The notes under the pieces were generated by a model. That model was not told where the DNA came from, did no database searches, and saw nothing but the letters and a program-made list of their open reading frames with translations. From NCBI GenBank assembly GCA_905250885.1, contig CAJNOQ010000066.1, positions 1-64,000 of the forward strand: a stretch of 64,000 nucleotides of DNA. Direction: 5' to 3'. Shown in pieces: positions 25,047 to 37,344 of the stretch (its first letter is position 1; each line of letters starts with the position of its first letter). The position numbers and the translations under genes are program-made. Source of the stretch: Didymodactylos carnosus. Lineage: Eukaryota; Rotifera; Eurotatoria; Philodinida; Philodinidae.

Positions 25047-28000
25047 ATGTTAGCCTTACAAGCTTATAATGATGATGACGATGCTGATGGGGATGAAAAT
25101 CAAAACAGTACCGATAACGACAACGAACAAACAATGAGTACAACTGCAAATTTTAACGCAATTAATGATCCAACATTTTCTATAATGTCAAAAATTAAAC
25201 TTAATTTAACGCCAGCAGTCATTATTCAAGTATGTTTTTCATATATTTATAATTTTATGATATTAATTTCATTTGTATATATTTCTTTAGCCTGAAAATA
25301 CCACTAATTTTCTCGATATTAAAACTAAGCTCGTCACATTTAATCCAAAGTATGAAGATATGTACGCACCAGTTGTAAGTATGATAACTTAATTCCTATA
25401 GTATTTGAGACTGAAATGAAATCAATATATTTCTTTTTGCGAGTAATTTTTCCATCTATGCAAGTAAAGTTTCGTCATGTCTGAAATATTAAGCTCAAGT
25501 TATACTTATTTATTTTTGTTTTTTAGTTTGGTCCTGAAAATCCACATTTAAATCAGCAGCAACGAGCATTTAAAAATATGCTTAGTGGTCATGTCGAATC
25601 AACGAGTGTTAGTGATTTTCTGTTTGAAAATCAACGTCGAACATTTGACAGTTTTGGCTATGCGGCTGATCCTAGTACTGAAACACATTCAACAACACAT
25701 TTAGTCGGAGATTTAATTAATGCTGATATCAACGAAGGTAATACTATCTATTTGAAAAAAAATAAAAAACACATGATTAATACCATTTATTTCTATTAGG
25801 AATGACTGTATTTGAAACCACAAGAAAACGTCTGGCAGATAAACGTAAAAAAGATAAAAATTATGATTCAAGTGATGTGGAAGGATTTCGAGGACCATGG
25901 GCACCATTTGTTGATGAAGTAAAAGTATCAAGACCAACAGAAGTAAGTAAAGAATACCCTAGTGAATGTACTTGCCAATGTTCGTGATTTTATTGTACGT
26001 AAGTTTAGTATGTCATCTTCTTGTTAGTACTAAGTTAAGAATTGATAAAGTAACTCGAAAGTACTTGTGAAAGGTTCGACACGTAAATTAAATTTCTAAT
26101 AAATGCTGTTCATTGTTAACTTCTGCAAATACCTGAAGTATATGATAATAATGTATGTTATTAGATCAGTTGTTATGTTATTGTTTTATTTTTATGTTAA
26201 CAAAATATTAGTGACTGGATAAAAATTCAGGGATCGTCGTGAGACGGCATGGGACTAGACATAATCGTAACCGTACATAATCGGTCAAACAATCAACCAC
26301 TGTGACATGCGCATTCTGCTGTTTTGAACTCAAAATGCGAGTAATGTCATTTATTTATATTTACACGAAATTTGTCAGCACATCAGAATGCGTGAAAGAT
26401 TACATGTTTTCGGTAAATCCTCTTTTTACAACTATTTTCAAAAGGAATAAAATTTCTCTCGAGTACAAGGGCGAGTATAGTTATTATGGTATGCGCACCA
26501 ACATTTTTTGTAAATATTTGATTCTGCAAGTCTTACATCGAAGATGTTTTTCTGTGAAGAATATCGGTAGCTGCGTATCGTACAAACGAAATTTTTATTA
26601 ACAAATTAGTAGTTAACCGATCGCCCAGTTATAATAGTTATGAACGTAACCGATGTATCCCTAGGTGAGACGAATACTTCCTTGCTTGACGGTATTCTAA
26701 AAAGATCAATACTTGTCCAAGTATAGTAAACACTTCTCAACTATTGATTTAGACTTTATCTTGGGGAAGGTACAAAGAAGATATAAAGTAACAAAGTTAG
26801 GAAAGAGAGCAGTTGATGATTTAAATAGTGAGGTAATGAAGTACAAAACTGCTATAAACATGATTAACTAATCATAATTTATTTATTTTATTGATATTTC
26901 GACAGAATCCACTGTCATCATCAGGCTGAAAAAAGTGTAAGTGAGTGTGTCAGAATTAAGACTATACATAGTCAAATATATAATGAAAAATATAGAACGA
27001 AAAACGACACGTCCAGTCTGTATATGAGTAGAGTTCTTAAAGAAGCGCTTCTTTTTTCATTCTGATAATGACAGTGGATTCTGTCGAAATATCAATGAAA
27101 TAAATAAATTATGATTAGTTAATCATGTTTATAGCAGTTTTGTACTTCATTACCTCACTATTTAAGATATAAAGTGTTTTAAGTGAAGAGATGAGCTTGA
27201 GTGTAATGCGATGCGCGGATTATTTCAGACTTCGGTCTTTCGGACAAGTCGGTGTAAAGACTGAAGAAAGAATAGATTCACTTAACTCATCGACGCTTCT
27301 GCGAACAGGATTTTAACTGTTTACGTACTATTTCACTTATCAATTTCTCACAATAAACAAATATCGTCTCTCTGAAGAAATATTCTCAGGTGACGCTCAC
27401 TCTTCCGCCTTGTACTCTTTCTCTTCACTATCATCGATAGATGTTATTGAAGTTTTCGAGCTTTACATAAACATGAAGAATTTAAATTGACTTTAGTGCG
27501 TAAAAAAGTCGCGTCACGGATTCATTTCAGTAACATGGAAGAAGTATGTTTTAAAAACACCTATCAAGTTCCTAAAATATTTGTCAAATATCTGTTGAAA
27601 TTTGCAAGTACATTCTTCTAGTATATGATGCATAGAACAAGTAGGATACTAACTTTTCGGCTATTTTTTATAGGAAGAACAAAAAGAATTGGATGAATTG
27701 TTATCAAAACGTAAAAAACGTGCTCGCATTAATGAACAAAAAGAAGAAGAAGAAGATAACACAAACAAAACTATTTTACATATTAAAGATCCATACGATT
27801 ATCAAGGACGATCATTTTTACACATACCACAAGATGTGGGTGTTAATTTGAGATCTGATGAACCACCACAAAGATGTTTTATACCAAAACAGTGTTTACA
27901 TACCTACAAAGGACATACAAAAGGTGTTCAAAAAATACATTATTTTCCCGTATCAGCACATTTGTTCTTAACATGTTCAATGGATTGTAAAATTAAAGTA

Positions 28001-29143
28001 AGCAATATTACACTGTCTAACATTAAAATAGTATCATGTTTTCTTCTTTTTAGCTATGGGAATTCTATAATGAACGTCGTTGTATTCGAACCTATATGGG
28101 TCATAGTCAAGCAGTACGTGATATTAATTTTAATAATCATGGTACCGATTTTTTATCAGCATCCTATGATAGATTTATCAAATTATGGGATACAGAAACG
28201 GGTATGTATACTTCTTAATTTTTGAATAGTCAAACTATAATTTTCTTATTTTATAGGTCAAGTGAAAAGTAAATTTACTACAAGAAAAATTCCCTATTGT
28301 GTTTCATTTAATCCCGATGCACATAAACAACACTTATTTGTAGCTGGAATGTCGGATAAAAAAATTGTTTGTGTAAGCTCTTTGAATTTAAATATTACTC
28401 CTCTTCTTATTCTCATTCTTCTCATCATTTTAGTTTGATACTCGCAGTGGTCATGTTGTTCAAGAATATGATCGACATTTAGGTGCAATTAATACAGTGA
28501 CATTTGTTGATAGAAATCGTCGAATTGTATCAACATCTGATGATAAATCTATACGTGTTTGGGAATGGTATATTTTTAAATTGTTCACTATCTATAAATC
28601 TTATTATCTATTGTTTTATTCAGGGATATACCTGTTGATTTTAAATATCTAGCTGATCCGACAATGCATTCAACACCAGCGGTTGCTTTGTCACGAAATG
28701 GTATGTAGAATCTTAAAACTAGAAAATAGAGAATTTAATTGACCTATTTTATTTTCATTCAGGTAAATATCTTGCATTTCAATCAATGGATAATCAAATT
28801 AAAATTATGGAACCTGGCTCGAATTTTCGATGGAAAACTAAAAAAGTGTTTAAAGGTCATATGGTAAGAATTTTCTTTTCATTCTTTTATAACTATCTGA
28901 ACTAATTTTGGTTTATTGTAGGTTTCAGGTTATGCCTGTGGTTTAGATTTTTCACCTGATATGTCATATGTGATTAGTGGTGATGCTGATGGACGTCTAA
29001 TTATTTGGGATTGGAAAACGACAAGATTATTTGAACGTATTAAAGCACATGATGATGTATGTATTGATGCTAAATGGCACTGGCATGAAAAATCAAAAAT
29101 TTTAACAGCTGGATGGGATGGTGTTGTTAAATTATGGGACTAG
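25047..29143 (+). CDS. CDC40: Pre-mRNA-processing factor 17 (CDC40/PRP17)
   Basis: CDC40/PRP17 is a WD40 protein of the catalytic spliceosome, acting at the second step of splicing. Eleven exons give 580 aa, against about 579 in human: 25047-25229, 25291-25374, 25527-25737, 25800-25942, 27674-27997, 28054-28201, 28257-28372, 28434-28567, 28624-28700, 28763-28863 and 28922-29143. All phases agree. The N-terminal region has the family words [31 protein letters not shown] and [12 protein letters not shown], then EEQKELDEL and [20 protein letters not shown]. Seven WD repeats follow from about residue 280, with [37 protein letters not shown] and [10 protein letters not shown] at the very end. The start is an ATG directly before the acidic N-terminus. 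Introns are about 50-150 bp except intron 4, which is 1731 bp and holds a MITE. Confidence 0.96.
25943..27673 (+). other. Oversized CDC40 intron 4
   Basis: A 1731-bp intron with donor GTAAGT and acceptor TTTATAG, between the GFRGPW-containing exon and the EEQKEL exon. The frame is kept across it. Besides the MITE at 26821-27165 it holds sequence at 26200-26700 and 27180-27500 that is less AT-rich and unassigned, and an open frame at 26302-26601 with no recognisable protein. Confidence 0.6.
26821..27165. mobile_element. Fold-back MITE in CDC40 intron 4
   Basis: Inverted arms of about 105 bp lie at 26821-26930 and 27060-27165. They are nearly identical (TTAAATAGTGAGGTAATG at both ends, inner ACAGAATCCACTGTCAT) and leave about 130 bp between. 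The element ends in TTAA on both sides, which could be a TTAA target duplication of the piggyBac type, or TTAA may simply belong to the palindrome. A flanking GAT on both sides is an alternative 3-bp duplication. It lies inside intron 4 and explains part of that intron's length. Confidence 0.75.
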
Positions 29144-32100
29144 TATGATGTATTTTGTGATTACTATTTTTTTACTTCTTATTTTTGTACAGTTTCACAC
29201 ATTGTTTTCTTCGTAACAGCTATAAAACAAGCACGAAGCGGAATTTTTGTGCGATAAAATGGAAAACACATGTTTTGCGAGAACAACGTGCAATTTGTTT
29301 AGTTTACAATGGATAATACGGAAGAAATCTTAAGGACGGTAGAACGAGTTCGAAGGTGTAAAAACGAATTTCTTTAGTAAAACTGAAGGTAAATTGATTT
29401 CTTTTAAGGATTTAATTCATCAAAAACGGTATCGTTAACAGACGAGTAGCATCCTGTTAAAGGACCGTTTCTATCTCGCTGAACTGGCATCGTTTTATGA
29501 TAAAAAACGGTTCATTCACGGAATTTTTTTTCACATTATTTTTTCATCATTAATGGAAATATTGTTTTTGTGCTTGTTTTGGTTTTGAGTCTTTGGTACA
29601 AATCTTAGAACCATGGTATTATCTTGAGTATCAACTCCAAATCTAAGAACCATTTCCTCCGATCAAGTTTTGTTCACTTGTATATACGAGGAAAGGAAAA
29701 ATTCTAAGTTATTTGAAGAAAGTCAGCGTTATGTATATACTAGTAGTGATAGGAAAATAAAAGAGATGAATAACTTGTCGACAAAACGGCCGATATTCCG
29801 AATACAACATAGACCTTATTGTACTGTAATATGATAGAATGTAGATACAACATTAATCAGACACTTCATTCACCCTGAACCATAATGATATTAAAAAACA
29901 AAATGATGATTTTTTTTGAGTTTTCTCAATTAACGTCTATCGTCGATCGTTCACCTAATTAAAATTCTCTCATTAAAGTGATTGCTAACAAATCATTTGT
30001 CGGCTCCACCTGTACAAACATTATTGCCAAGCGCCTTTGTTTCCAAAATTCCTCTGTCATAAAACTAGTGTTAGATTCTTTATCATTCTCATTTATACCG
30101 CCTTCTCATTCACAATAAGCAATTATTGACACAAATACTCATACATCGTCATCCATCACTCGAACAATAATAGTACAAAATACAGAATCTAAATCAACTC
30201 ATCTTGTTGTTGGTAACAGTTTGATTCGTTTTGTCAATAAACAAGATCGAAAATAATGATGATGATGGTATTTATCTTGAGAGAATTTCAACAAAAAATT
30301 CTAAACTATTATAATGCGTTAATAACACTATTTAAATCTGATCCATCTTTTATAATTGTTAACTATGATTTTACGCACATCATGCCGAAATATGATAATC
30401 TTTATTCAAAAGATAAACAGCAATAAAGTTTGATGTTAAACATTTAATCAATTCATTAACACAAACACGTATTCAATGACGATACAAACGGTAACGCTGT
30501 CTCTGTTGTAAAAAAAAATATGCTGTTCGACGTAATAATTGTAACTCCTTGTGTAATAGATCTCTCATATAGTCTACTTCTAATCTTAATAAGTTATTGT
30601 TTTGTTTCTTATAATATACAGCGCCTATCTCTGCACATAGAATTGGTGAGAAGTTTTTATTTTATTTTATGTTGATCAGATCGCAGGAATAATGTGACGA
30701 ACGGTGGTGTTGTCAACTAGGTTATTTTTTCAAACCTGTTTTCCTTGTAGAGAAGAGTCGCTTCTATCACTCTCATCATCTTCACTCTTTGCCATTTTTC
30801 TGATAATGTTTCGGATATAATTTCAATGATTCACTCATTAAAAAATAAGTGATCATTGATGAGATTTGTGTTCAATTTTTGAAGTTGTATCACGATGTTC
30901 TGGAACCGAAACTCTTCCATTTTTTTTTCTTTCAGAAATTTTCTCCATCTAATAACGCTTACATTCTCAATGCTCAAACTAATAACAAATATCATTTCTC
31001 TTAAATATCATCAAACTCCTTGAAATAATTGTCTACAAAAATTTTCAGTTTCAATTCACAAAGATGGATTTTTTTTACAAATTTTCTTTCTTTAGTGAAA
31101 CGTTCTACTGTTTAAGGAATTTTTCTCGTATTCATTTTCGAGCGAGAAAATTTTCTTTTTGAAAAATTCTTTTTACTAACAATAATTATTATCTAACACT
31201 TGTAAGTACAACATGTAGAAACTGGACTTGACTTTTCTAGAACGAGGAACACCTACTTTTTCTACGAATACGTTCAAAAACCTTCACTCTATATTTTTAT
31301 CATTGCAACATCGTTCAATCTTATAGATAATGTTTCTTCTGTACTTGTATGTTTTCTTGTATTTTTTTTTCTTTCTCAAAAACATTTGCGTTTTTTCGTT
31401 GGCGATAAAAACTCAATTTCTGTTAACTATCAAAAAAGATTCTCTATTCTGTGTTGATAGAAAATCTGAATTTTTTTACTCATATTTGTATACAAAACTT
31501 CTATATCGCACGGTAAACACGACTAAGAGAAAATTCATCGTCAATTTATCTATTCTAGACTATCAATTTCGAGAAGATATGAAGAATGGCACGCAATGAA
31601 TTTTCATTTTCTTGATAAGTTTATTCTATAAGACATTTTCTATCATTTATTAAATTTTAGAATAATAGACGAAAGTAATAACAACAACAAAACAAACGCC
31701 TTAACTACATACAAAAAAATCTCATAAGAACTGTGTATCCGTCTTTCTATAACAGAGAAGATACACACATACACAAGAGTATAAAAAACCAACAACGTTT
31801 GATAATATTACGTTAAAAGACAAGAACAAATAAAAAATATTTTTTGATGACTAGAAATGGAGTGTTGCGTATGATTGTGTTTTTTTTTTGGGTAGAAGTT
31901 ATAGCAAAACAAAATGAAACTTCAAAATAGTAAATAAAACAAGAGAATTTATCGAACAAAAAGAGAGAAATGAATAATTAACTAACATATACACATTACA
32001 TAAAAATAATAAAGCAGAGAGAAATGAAAACGTATTACATGTATACAACTGATGAACACCGTTCATTTATCAAACATATAAAAAGAAACAAAAAAAATTA

Positions 32101-32392
32101 ATGTTATCATTCGAGCAGAGTATTGAAAAAAAGTAAAACATCAAGTGTTGCATGTTAAAACTGAACAGTTTTGGAAGTGTTCGATGAATTTTAATTGTTA
32201 GCCGAGGATCGATCATTGGTATACTTGTATCGATAGATATCACCGTATTGAAGAAATATTTAAGTTTTTTTAATAATAATTTTAACAAAGAATGACGGTT
32301 TGTAGTTAATAATCTGCGTACAAACCGCTATTACATCTGTGACACTAACATAGTCGGTTAATGACAGAACAAAATTATCGATTATTGACTTT
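29144..32392. other. Intergenic between convergent CDC40 and zinc-finger gene
   Basis: This stretch contains both 3' ends. An AATAAA at 29756-29761 is a candidate CDC40 poly(A) signal, though rather far from the stop. The rest is AT-rich with poly-T and poly-A runs and no coding sequence that I can support. Confidence 0.5.
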
Positions 32393-35300
32393 TCACGTAA
32401 TATTTTCATTATCATGATCATTACTATTTTGATATAATGTTCGCGTATAATTCGTATGTAATAATTCATGTTCTAAGAACTGTTCATTATCATCGATATT
32501 ATATGAACAAAATTTACATATCATGGTTGATGAAGAATTTTCTCGATGATTTAATTCATGTTGATGAAAGTATTCGTGACTCCGTGTTTCATATGGACAA
32601 TAGATACAATAAAAATGGTTTTGATCTTTTGTTTGACCATCTAATATCCAAGATTGAACATAGATCATAGCATGCTCATATTTGTGAACTTGTAACGGTT
32701 CAACAGTATTAGCTAATGAAGCAAATGAACTTCCATGTGTACTAATCATATGTTTGCGAACACTTGCACGCCATTTTGATAAATATAAACATTGTGAACA
32801 TTGAAAACCACCATCGGATAAATGTAAATCAACATGACGAGTTAAAAATTGAAAATTTGATGTAGAATATGAACATCCTGAACAAGAATATAAACAAGGT
32901 GGTTGATTATTTTGTTGCTGTTGTTGTTGTTGTTGTTGCTGGATAGAAGATGATGCTGTTGTTGTTTTAACATCAGTATCGTTCGTTTTGTTATCAATAT
33001 CTTTCAATTTTTTTGATGAGGAGAGTGAGGGCGAGATTGAATCATCACAAACCTGGAACAAACAATAATTACTCATTCGAGTATCACATACTGATCGTTC
33101 AGATTCTTTTTAAAGTCTAAAAATAAAGTTTGTCTTCTTACCTTAGTAACCTCGTCATCATTGTTTGAACGATTTCCATTCTGAAGTTTTTCAGCGGTTG
33201 ATATTGCCTTTTTTGTTAACAAACCTTTAATTTTTTGTTTTCTATGTCCATTTGTTGTTGATGCTGTTGTTGATGACAAAGATGATGAATCTTGTTCTTG
33301 TGAAATGTCGATCACTTGTCCATTAGTCACACCAGGATGCATTCGTCGTAGATGTTTACGTACATTTCCACACCATGCTGATGCATGATCACACAATGAA
33401 CATTTGTAACGTTTAACGATCGATTTATTATTACTTTGTTCACTTGTACTAATACTGCAACTACTACCATTTGTCAATTGACCTAATAATGTTTGTAATG
33501 ATGTTGACAAATTATGTGTTGTATCGCCAGAAGTATTGGCGAATAACGCTGATAATGGATCATTAATTGATTTTGGTGGTGATTGATGATTTTGATTATG
33601 ATTTCGAGTTGAAACAGCTGTTTTTATTAATTTTCTCAACATTTCTTCATTGTCATCTTCATCTGACAAATCATTTTCACCGGCATTATCAAGTTGTATT
33701 CCATTTTGATCGTAGGATGAATTTTCAACACCTGAAAGAGTATTACATTCAATATGACTGACCATGAGCGAAACAAAACCTGTGATATATACGTAACAAG
33801 TTTCTCACAATGTTCTTTCACTTAGGTGCTTACCCATTTCTTGCTGTTGTTCGTCTACCGTCTGATTATTCTTTTCTACAGTCTCACCATTCACTGTTTG
33901 ATTAAAACTATCGATAATATGAGCTGATTCTAAATTATGGAAATGTCGAATATGTCTTAGAACAACCCATGAGTGATACGATTGTAGAGAACATGCCGAA
34001 CATCGGAACGTTTTCATTGGTTGATCAGTGACTGCCGCTGACGAAGATGATGGAATTTGTTGTTGCTGTAATGGTTTAACATCGATTTCAATGGCTCGTA
34101 CAATTTTTTCAAATTTATGCTTTGTCTTAATATGACGTTCAATGACCCATTTATAATGTCCAAGACGATCACAATATAGACACTTATAAACACGGGCACC
34201 CGTTCGATGTACGACTAAATGAGCATTAAATCGTTCAGGATTTGTTGTATGAAATGGACACATTTCACATTCATAATTAATTGGACTATGTGAAGTACCA
34301 TTACCATTATGATTTGAATCTGAAAATATTTAACAAAAACTTTACATTTTATATATATCATATGGCTCAGATATACAAACATGTATGCATTTATCACAGC
34401 TACTTTCGAGAAAAGTAATATAGATTATTAAAACACTTGTATTCTGTACCTTTTGCTGATGAAGCTGATCCATTGACATTTGTTCGTATAAATGATGGAT
34501 TATCCATAATTGTTGATATTTGATCTTGTTGTTGATTTGACGGACTTTGGGTCTTTCTTTTTATTATTTCATTGTTAACATCATTGTTACTATTTTCACT
34601 ATTTTCCCGTTTACGTTTCAATGACATGGTTATTGATTGTTCAGTAGCTGTTGAGGGAGTATTGAAAACTGGTAGAATATTTGATGCTAATTGACAATGT
34701 TTCCATGTTTGATGTTTTTTAACATCACCAGAATTTTGTGACTGAAATTGACAATAACCACATTTATACATTGACGCGTGTGGTTGAATTCGAGTTGATG
34801 CTATTATTGTCGCTTGTATTTGTTCTAAACTTGTAAGAGGTGATTGATTCAACAAATCTTTTATCTGTGAAAAGGTCATTGTTTGTGGATGAAAATCGAC
34901 AACATAATCACGTAAATTATCACCGTTACTACGATCTGAGTATTCAGCATGTTTATGACGTAAATGAAACGAACAATCGCCACGATGACGATATAAACGA
35001 TTACCTAAATGAATAAAAATAAAATATTCTAATATTCTTTCTTTATGGACAAAAAGCTAGTGGCACGTACATATTAAACAACGAAAATTTTTATCTCTTA
35101 AATGATTTAAGACATGCTCTCGATATATTTGTTGATCATGTGATGTAAATGTACAATAAGGACAATCAGATATCCATACAGATGTTGACTTTGAACGATA
35201 GTCCGGCGTATCAAGTTGCTTTTGTTTAATAAATACACCGTTTAATGGAACAGATTTTCGAGTAGAAACTGATGGTGATGGAGAGAGATGATGTAGTGAT

Positions 35301-37344
35301 AATTTAACAGCATGTGCTAGAAATAAATAGGATATATTAGTTATACTTGAATAAATATGATTGAAAAAACATACCAATTGCATTATCATTTTTATTCTTC
35401 GAAAGAAATGGTGTTGTAATTGGCAATGATGTACGACTTTTACGTTTAGAAGCAGAACCATTTTCAGTTTTTGAAACTGAAACAAATGGAACAGATAATC
35501 CACCGTTTTTACTATCTAAAACAATAAGATGATTAGAAATGCTACACTAATTCTTCTCGATTGTGTTCAGAGGTGTTTACCAACAAAACGATGCGCTTCA
35601 TGTAAGTGTTTTTTCACTTTGCCGGGATATTGTGAAGCATAATCACAGTGTGGACATTCAGTAATAATTAATATTTCATTATGTTGTTCTTGACGATGTT
35701 TAAAGTAGGCCTTTGAACTATGCGTTAAAAATGTGCATGATTTACATGAATAACGTCGTTCATATGTTTTGATTGATGGTAATGTTGATGGTATAGGAAA
35801 ATGTGGAATTGTATTTTTGACCGATTGCTAAAAAAGGAAAATGGCAACAATAACAACGTGAAAACGATGATTCTGCTTTCATTATTGCTTAAGATTAAAA
35901 ATTTATTTTCAATACTTTGGCTGGATCATTTTTCCAAATTAGTGCAGTTTTATCTTCAGACACATTCTCACTGATCATGCGAGTTCAACAACTATTAATT
36001 TAAAATTTTATTCGAAAACATGAAGTTTTCGATAAAATTGTAATCATTCTCAACTACGTGTATTCGTAAATTTCCTATTTGATTTAAATGGATTTTATTT
36101 AAAGTGAGTTCAACAGAATTATCATAGTCCTCACTATAGAATAAGATGTAAAATTAAACAGAGAAAAAAAAAGAAACGCACCAAATTAAGTCGAATTAAC
36201 ATTAACAGTTTACAAAACACAATAGAGAGAAATGAGAAAGGAGACAAGAAAAGAAAGAATAGAACTTTTTAGTTTATGTTATTTGCCAGATCATCTACCA
36301 AATTCTTTTGAGAAGGTTGTTACCAGAGTTGGAACCGGTTGAGAAACATGTCCGGTCCGGCCGGTCTGAAAGTGTAACCGGACCGGTTGGAATTATAACT
36401 TAAACCGGTGGAAAACCGGTAGCATACCGGTGAAAAACTGGCGAGGTTTTTTGAAAATCGATTTTCAGAAAGAATTTCCCCCCAGAAATGAGATAGTTTG
36501 CAACCACATATGAGAGAACCTTCACAATAACGAGTCTGTAATATTTAACCGTAAAACAAGTGAAGAAAATAATATCTGTCTTATTTATTCTGACTGAAAA
36601 AGATGTAAAATTTTAATTTTTTGACGAAAAACAGGATTAAAAGGGCAGATGTTTCAAAAGTTTCAACCGGTGAAATACCGGTCTCTACCGGTCCGGTACT
36701 GGTTTATCGGACCGGTTCCAGCTCTGGTTGCTGCAGATAGGTAGATATGGATATATTCAGTAGATGTCAAGGCAGATGCGTTCGACAGTAATAACTTCAA
36801 GCTTTGATCCTAGTTTTAAAGAAGCAAACAGTTTTGCTTCATGCGACATGATAATGAGTACACTCATAAATGATTAGTCGACTCGATGAGATTGCATGTA
36901 CAAAATTTCACATGTATAGCTGGTTATTCAAAGGTGAAAAGAATTTCTACTTCATAATGTGTCATTTCATGTGTTATCAACAAGTAATATCGGAAATTTT
37001 TTTAATCCAGGATTGTTCCAGTATTGAAATACTTTAAGGTTTCATTAATTAAGAAACTATGTGTGAGGTAAATGTTACTTTTTGGAATCGAACTTACAGT
37101 ATCTTTTGTTGAATTTGATTTTACACACAATGGCTTTTGATTTCGAACTTTTTGTTTAACAATTTCTTGTTGTGGTAATGCTGGGCTATCATCATTCTCA
37201 TGAACTAGAAGAAGAACGACAATAGTAATAAAATAATTACATTTTCAATACAAAGCGTTAACCTTTAATATGATGTTCTAAATCTGGTAAATTGTCACAA
37301 TTGAATGGACATATCGGACAAATGTAAGCAGTAGCACCATCCAT
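32393..37344 (-). CDS. Multi-C2H2 zinc-finger protein (about 14 fingers)
   Basis: Nine exons give 1037 aa: 37344-37263, 37204-37098, 35827-35581, 35515-35375, 35316-35071, 35004-34450, 34319-33834, 33731-33142 and 33052-32393. Phases agree. The first intron uses GTTAAC as donor. About fourteen C2H2 fingers are spread through the protein. The first is at residues 9-29 and others are near 89, 120, 243, 271, 355, 475, 505, 560, 730, 873, 901, 960 and 990. Typical forms are YKCGYCQFQS...VKKH and YKCSLCDHASAW...RKHLRRMH. One finger (about 271-293) is split by intron 5 and rebuilt by splicing, which supports the model. Linkers are Ser/Asn-rich with a Gln run (about 856-865). Fingers mostly lack the TGEKP linker, and the style recalls REST or ZNF462-like proteins. 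A nuclear DNA-binding regulator is likely. I cannot name an orthologue. Confidence 0.85.
36324..36726. mobile_element. hAT-like MITE rich in ACCGGT, in zinc-finger gene intron 2
   Basis: Ends are CAGAGTTGGAACCGGT and, reversed, CAGAGCTGGAACCGGT, a typical hAT-type start. The flanking octamers GTTGTTAC and GTTGCTGC agree at 6 of 8 positions, fitting an old 8-bp target duplication. Both sub-terminal regions are packed with ACCGGT/CCGGTCCGG words, more than ten in about 250 bp, in an otherwise AT-rich window. The element lies in the 1270-bp intron 2. No transposase is present. Confidence 0.72.

Noticed and set aside
26302-26601. 99-codon open frame in CDC40 intron 4
   Set aside because: Removed by splicing in the CDC40 model. 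Hydrophobic and Cys-rich in a random-looking way, with no domain.
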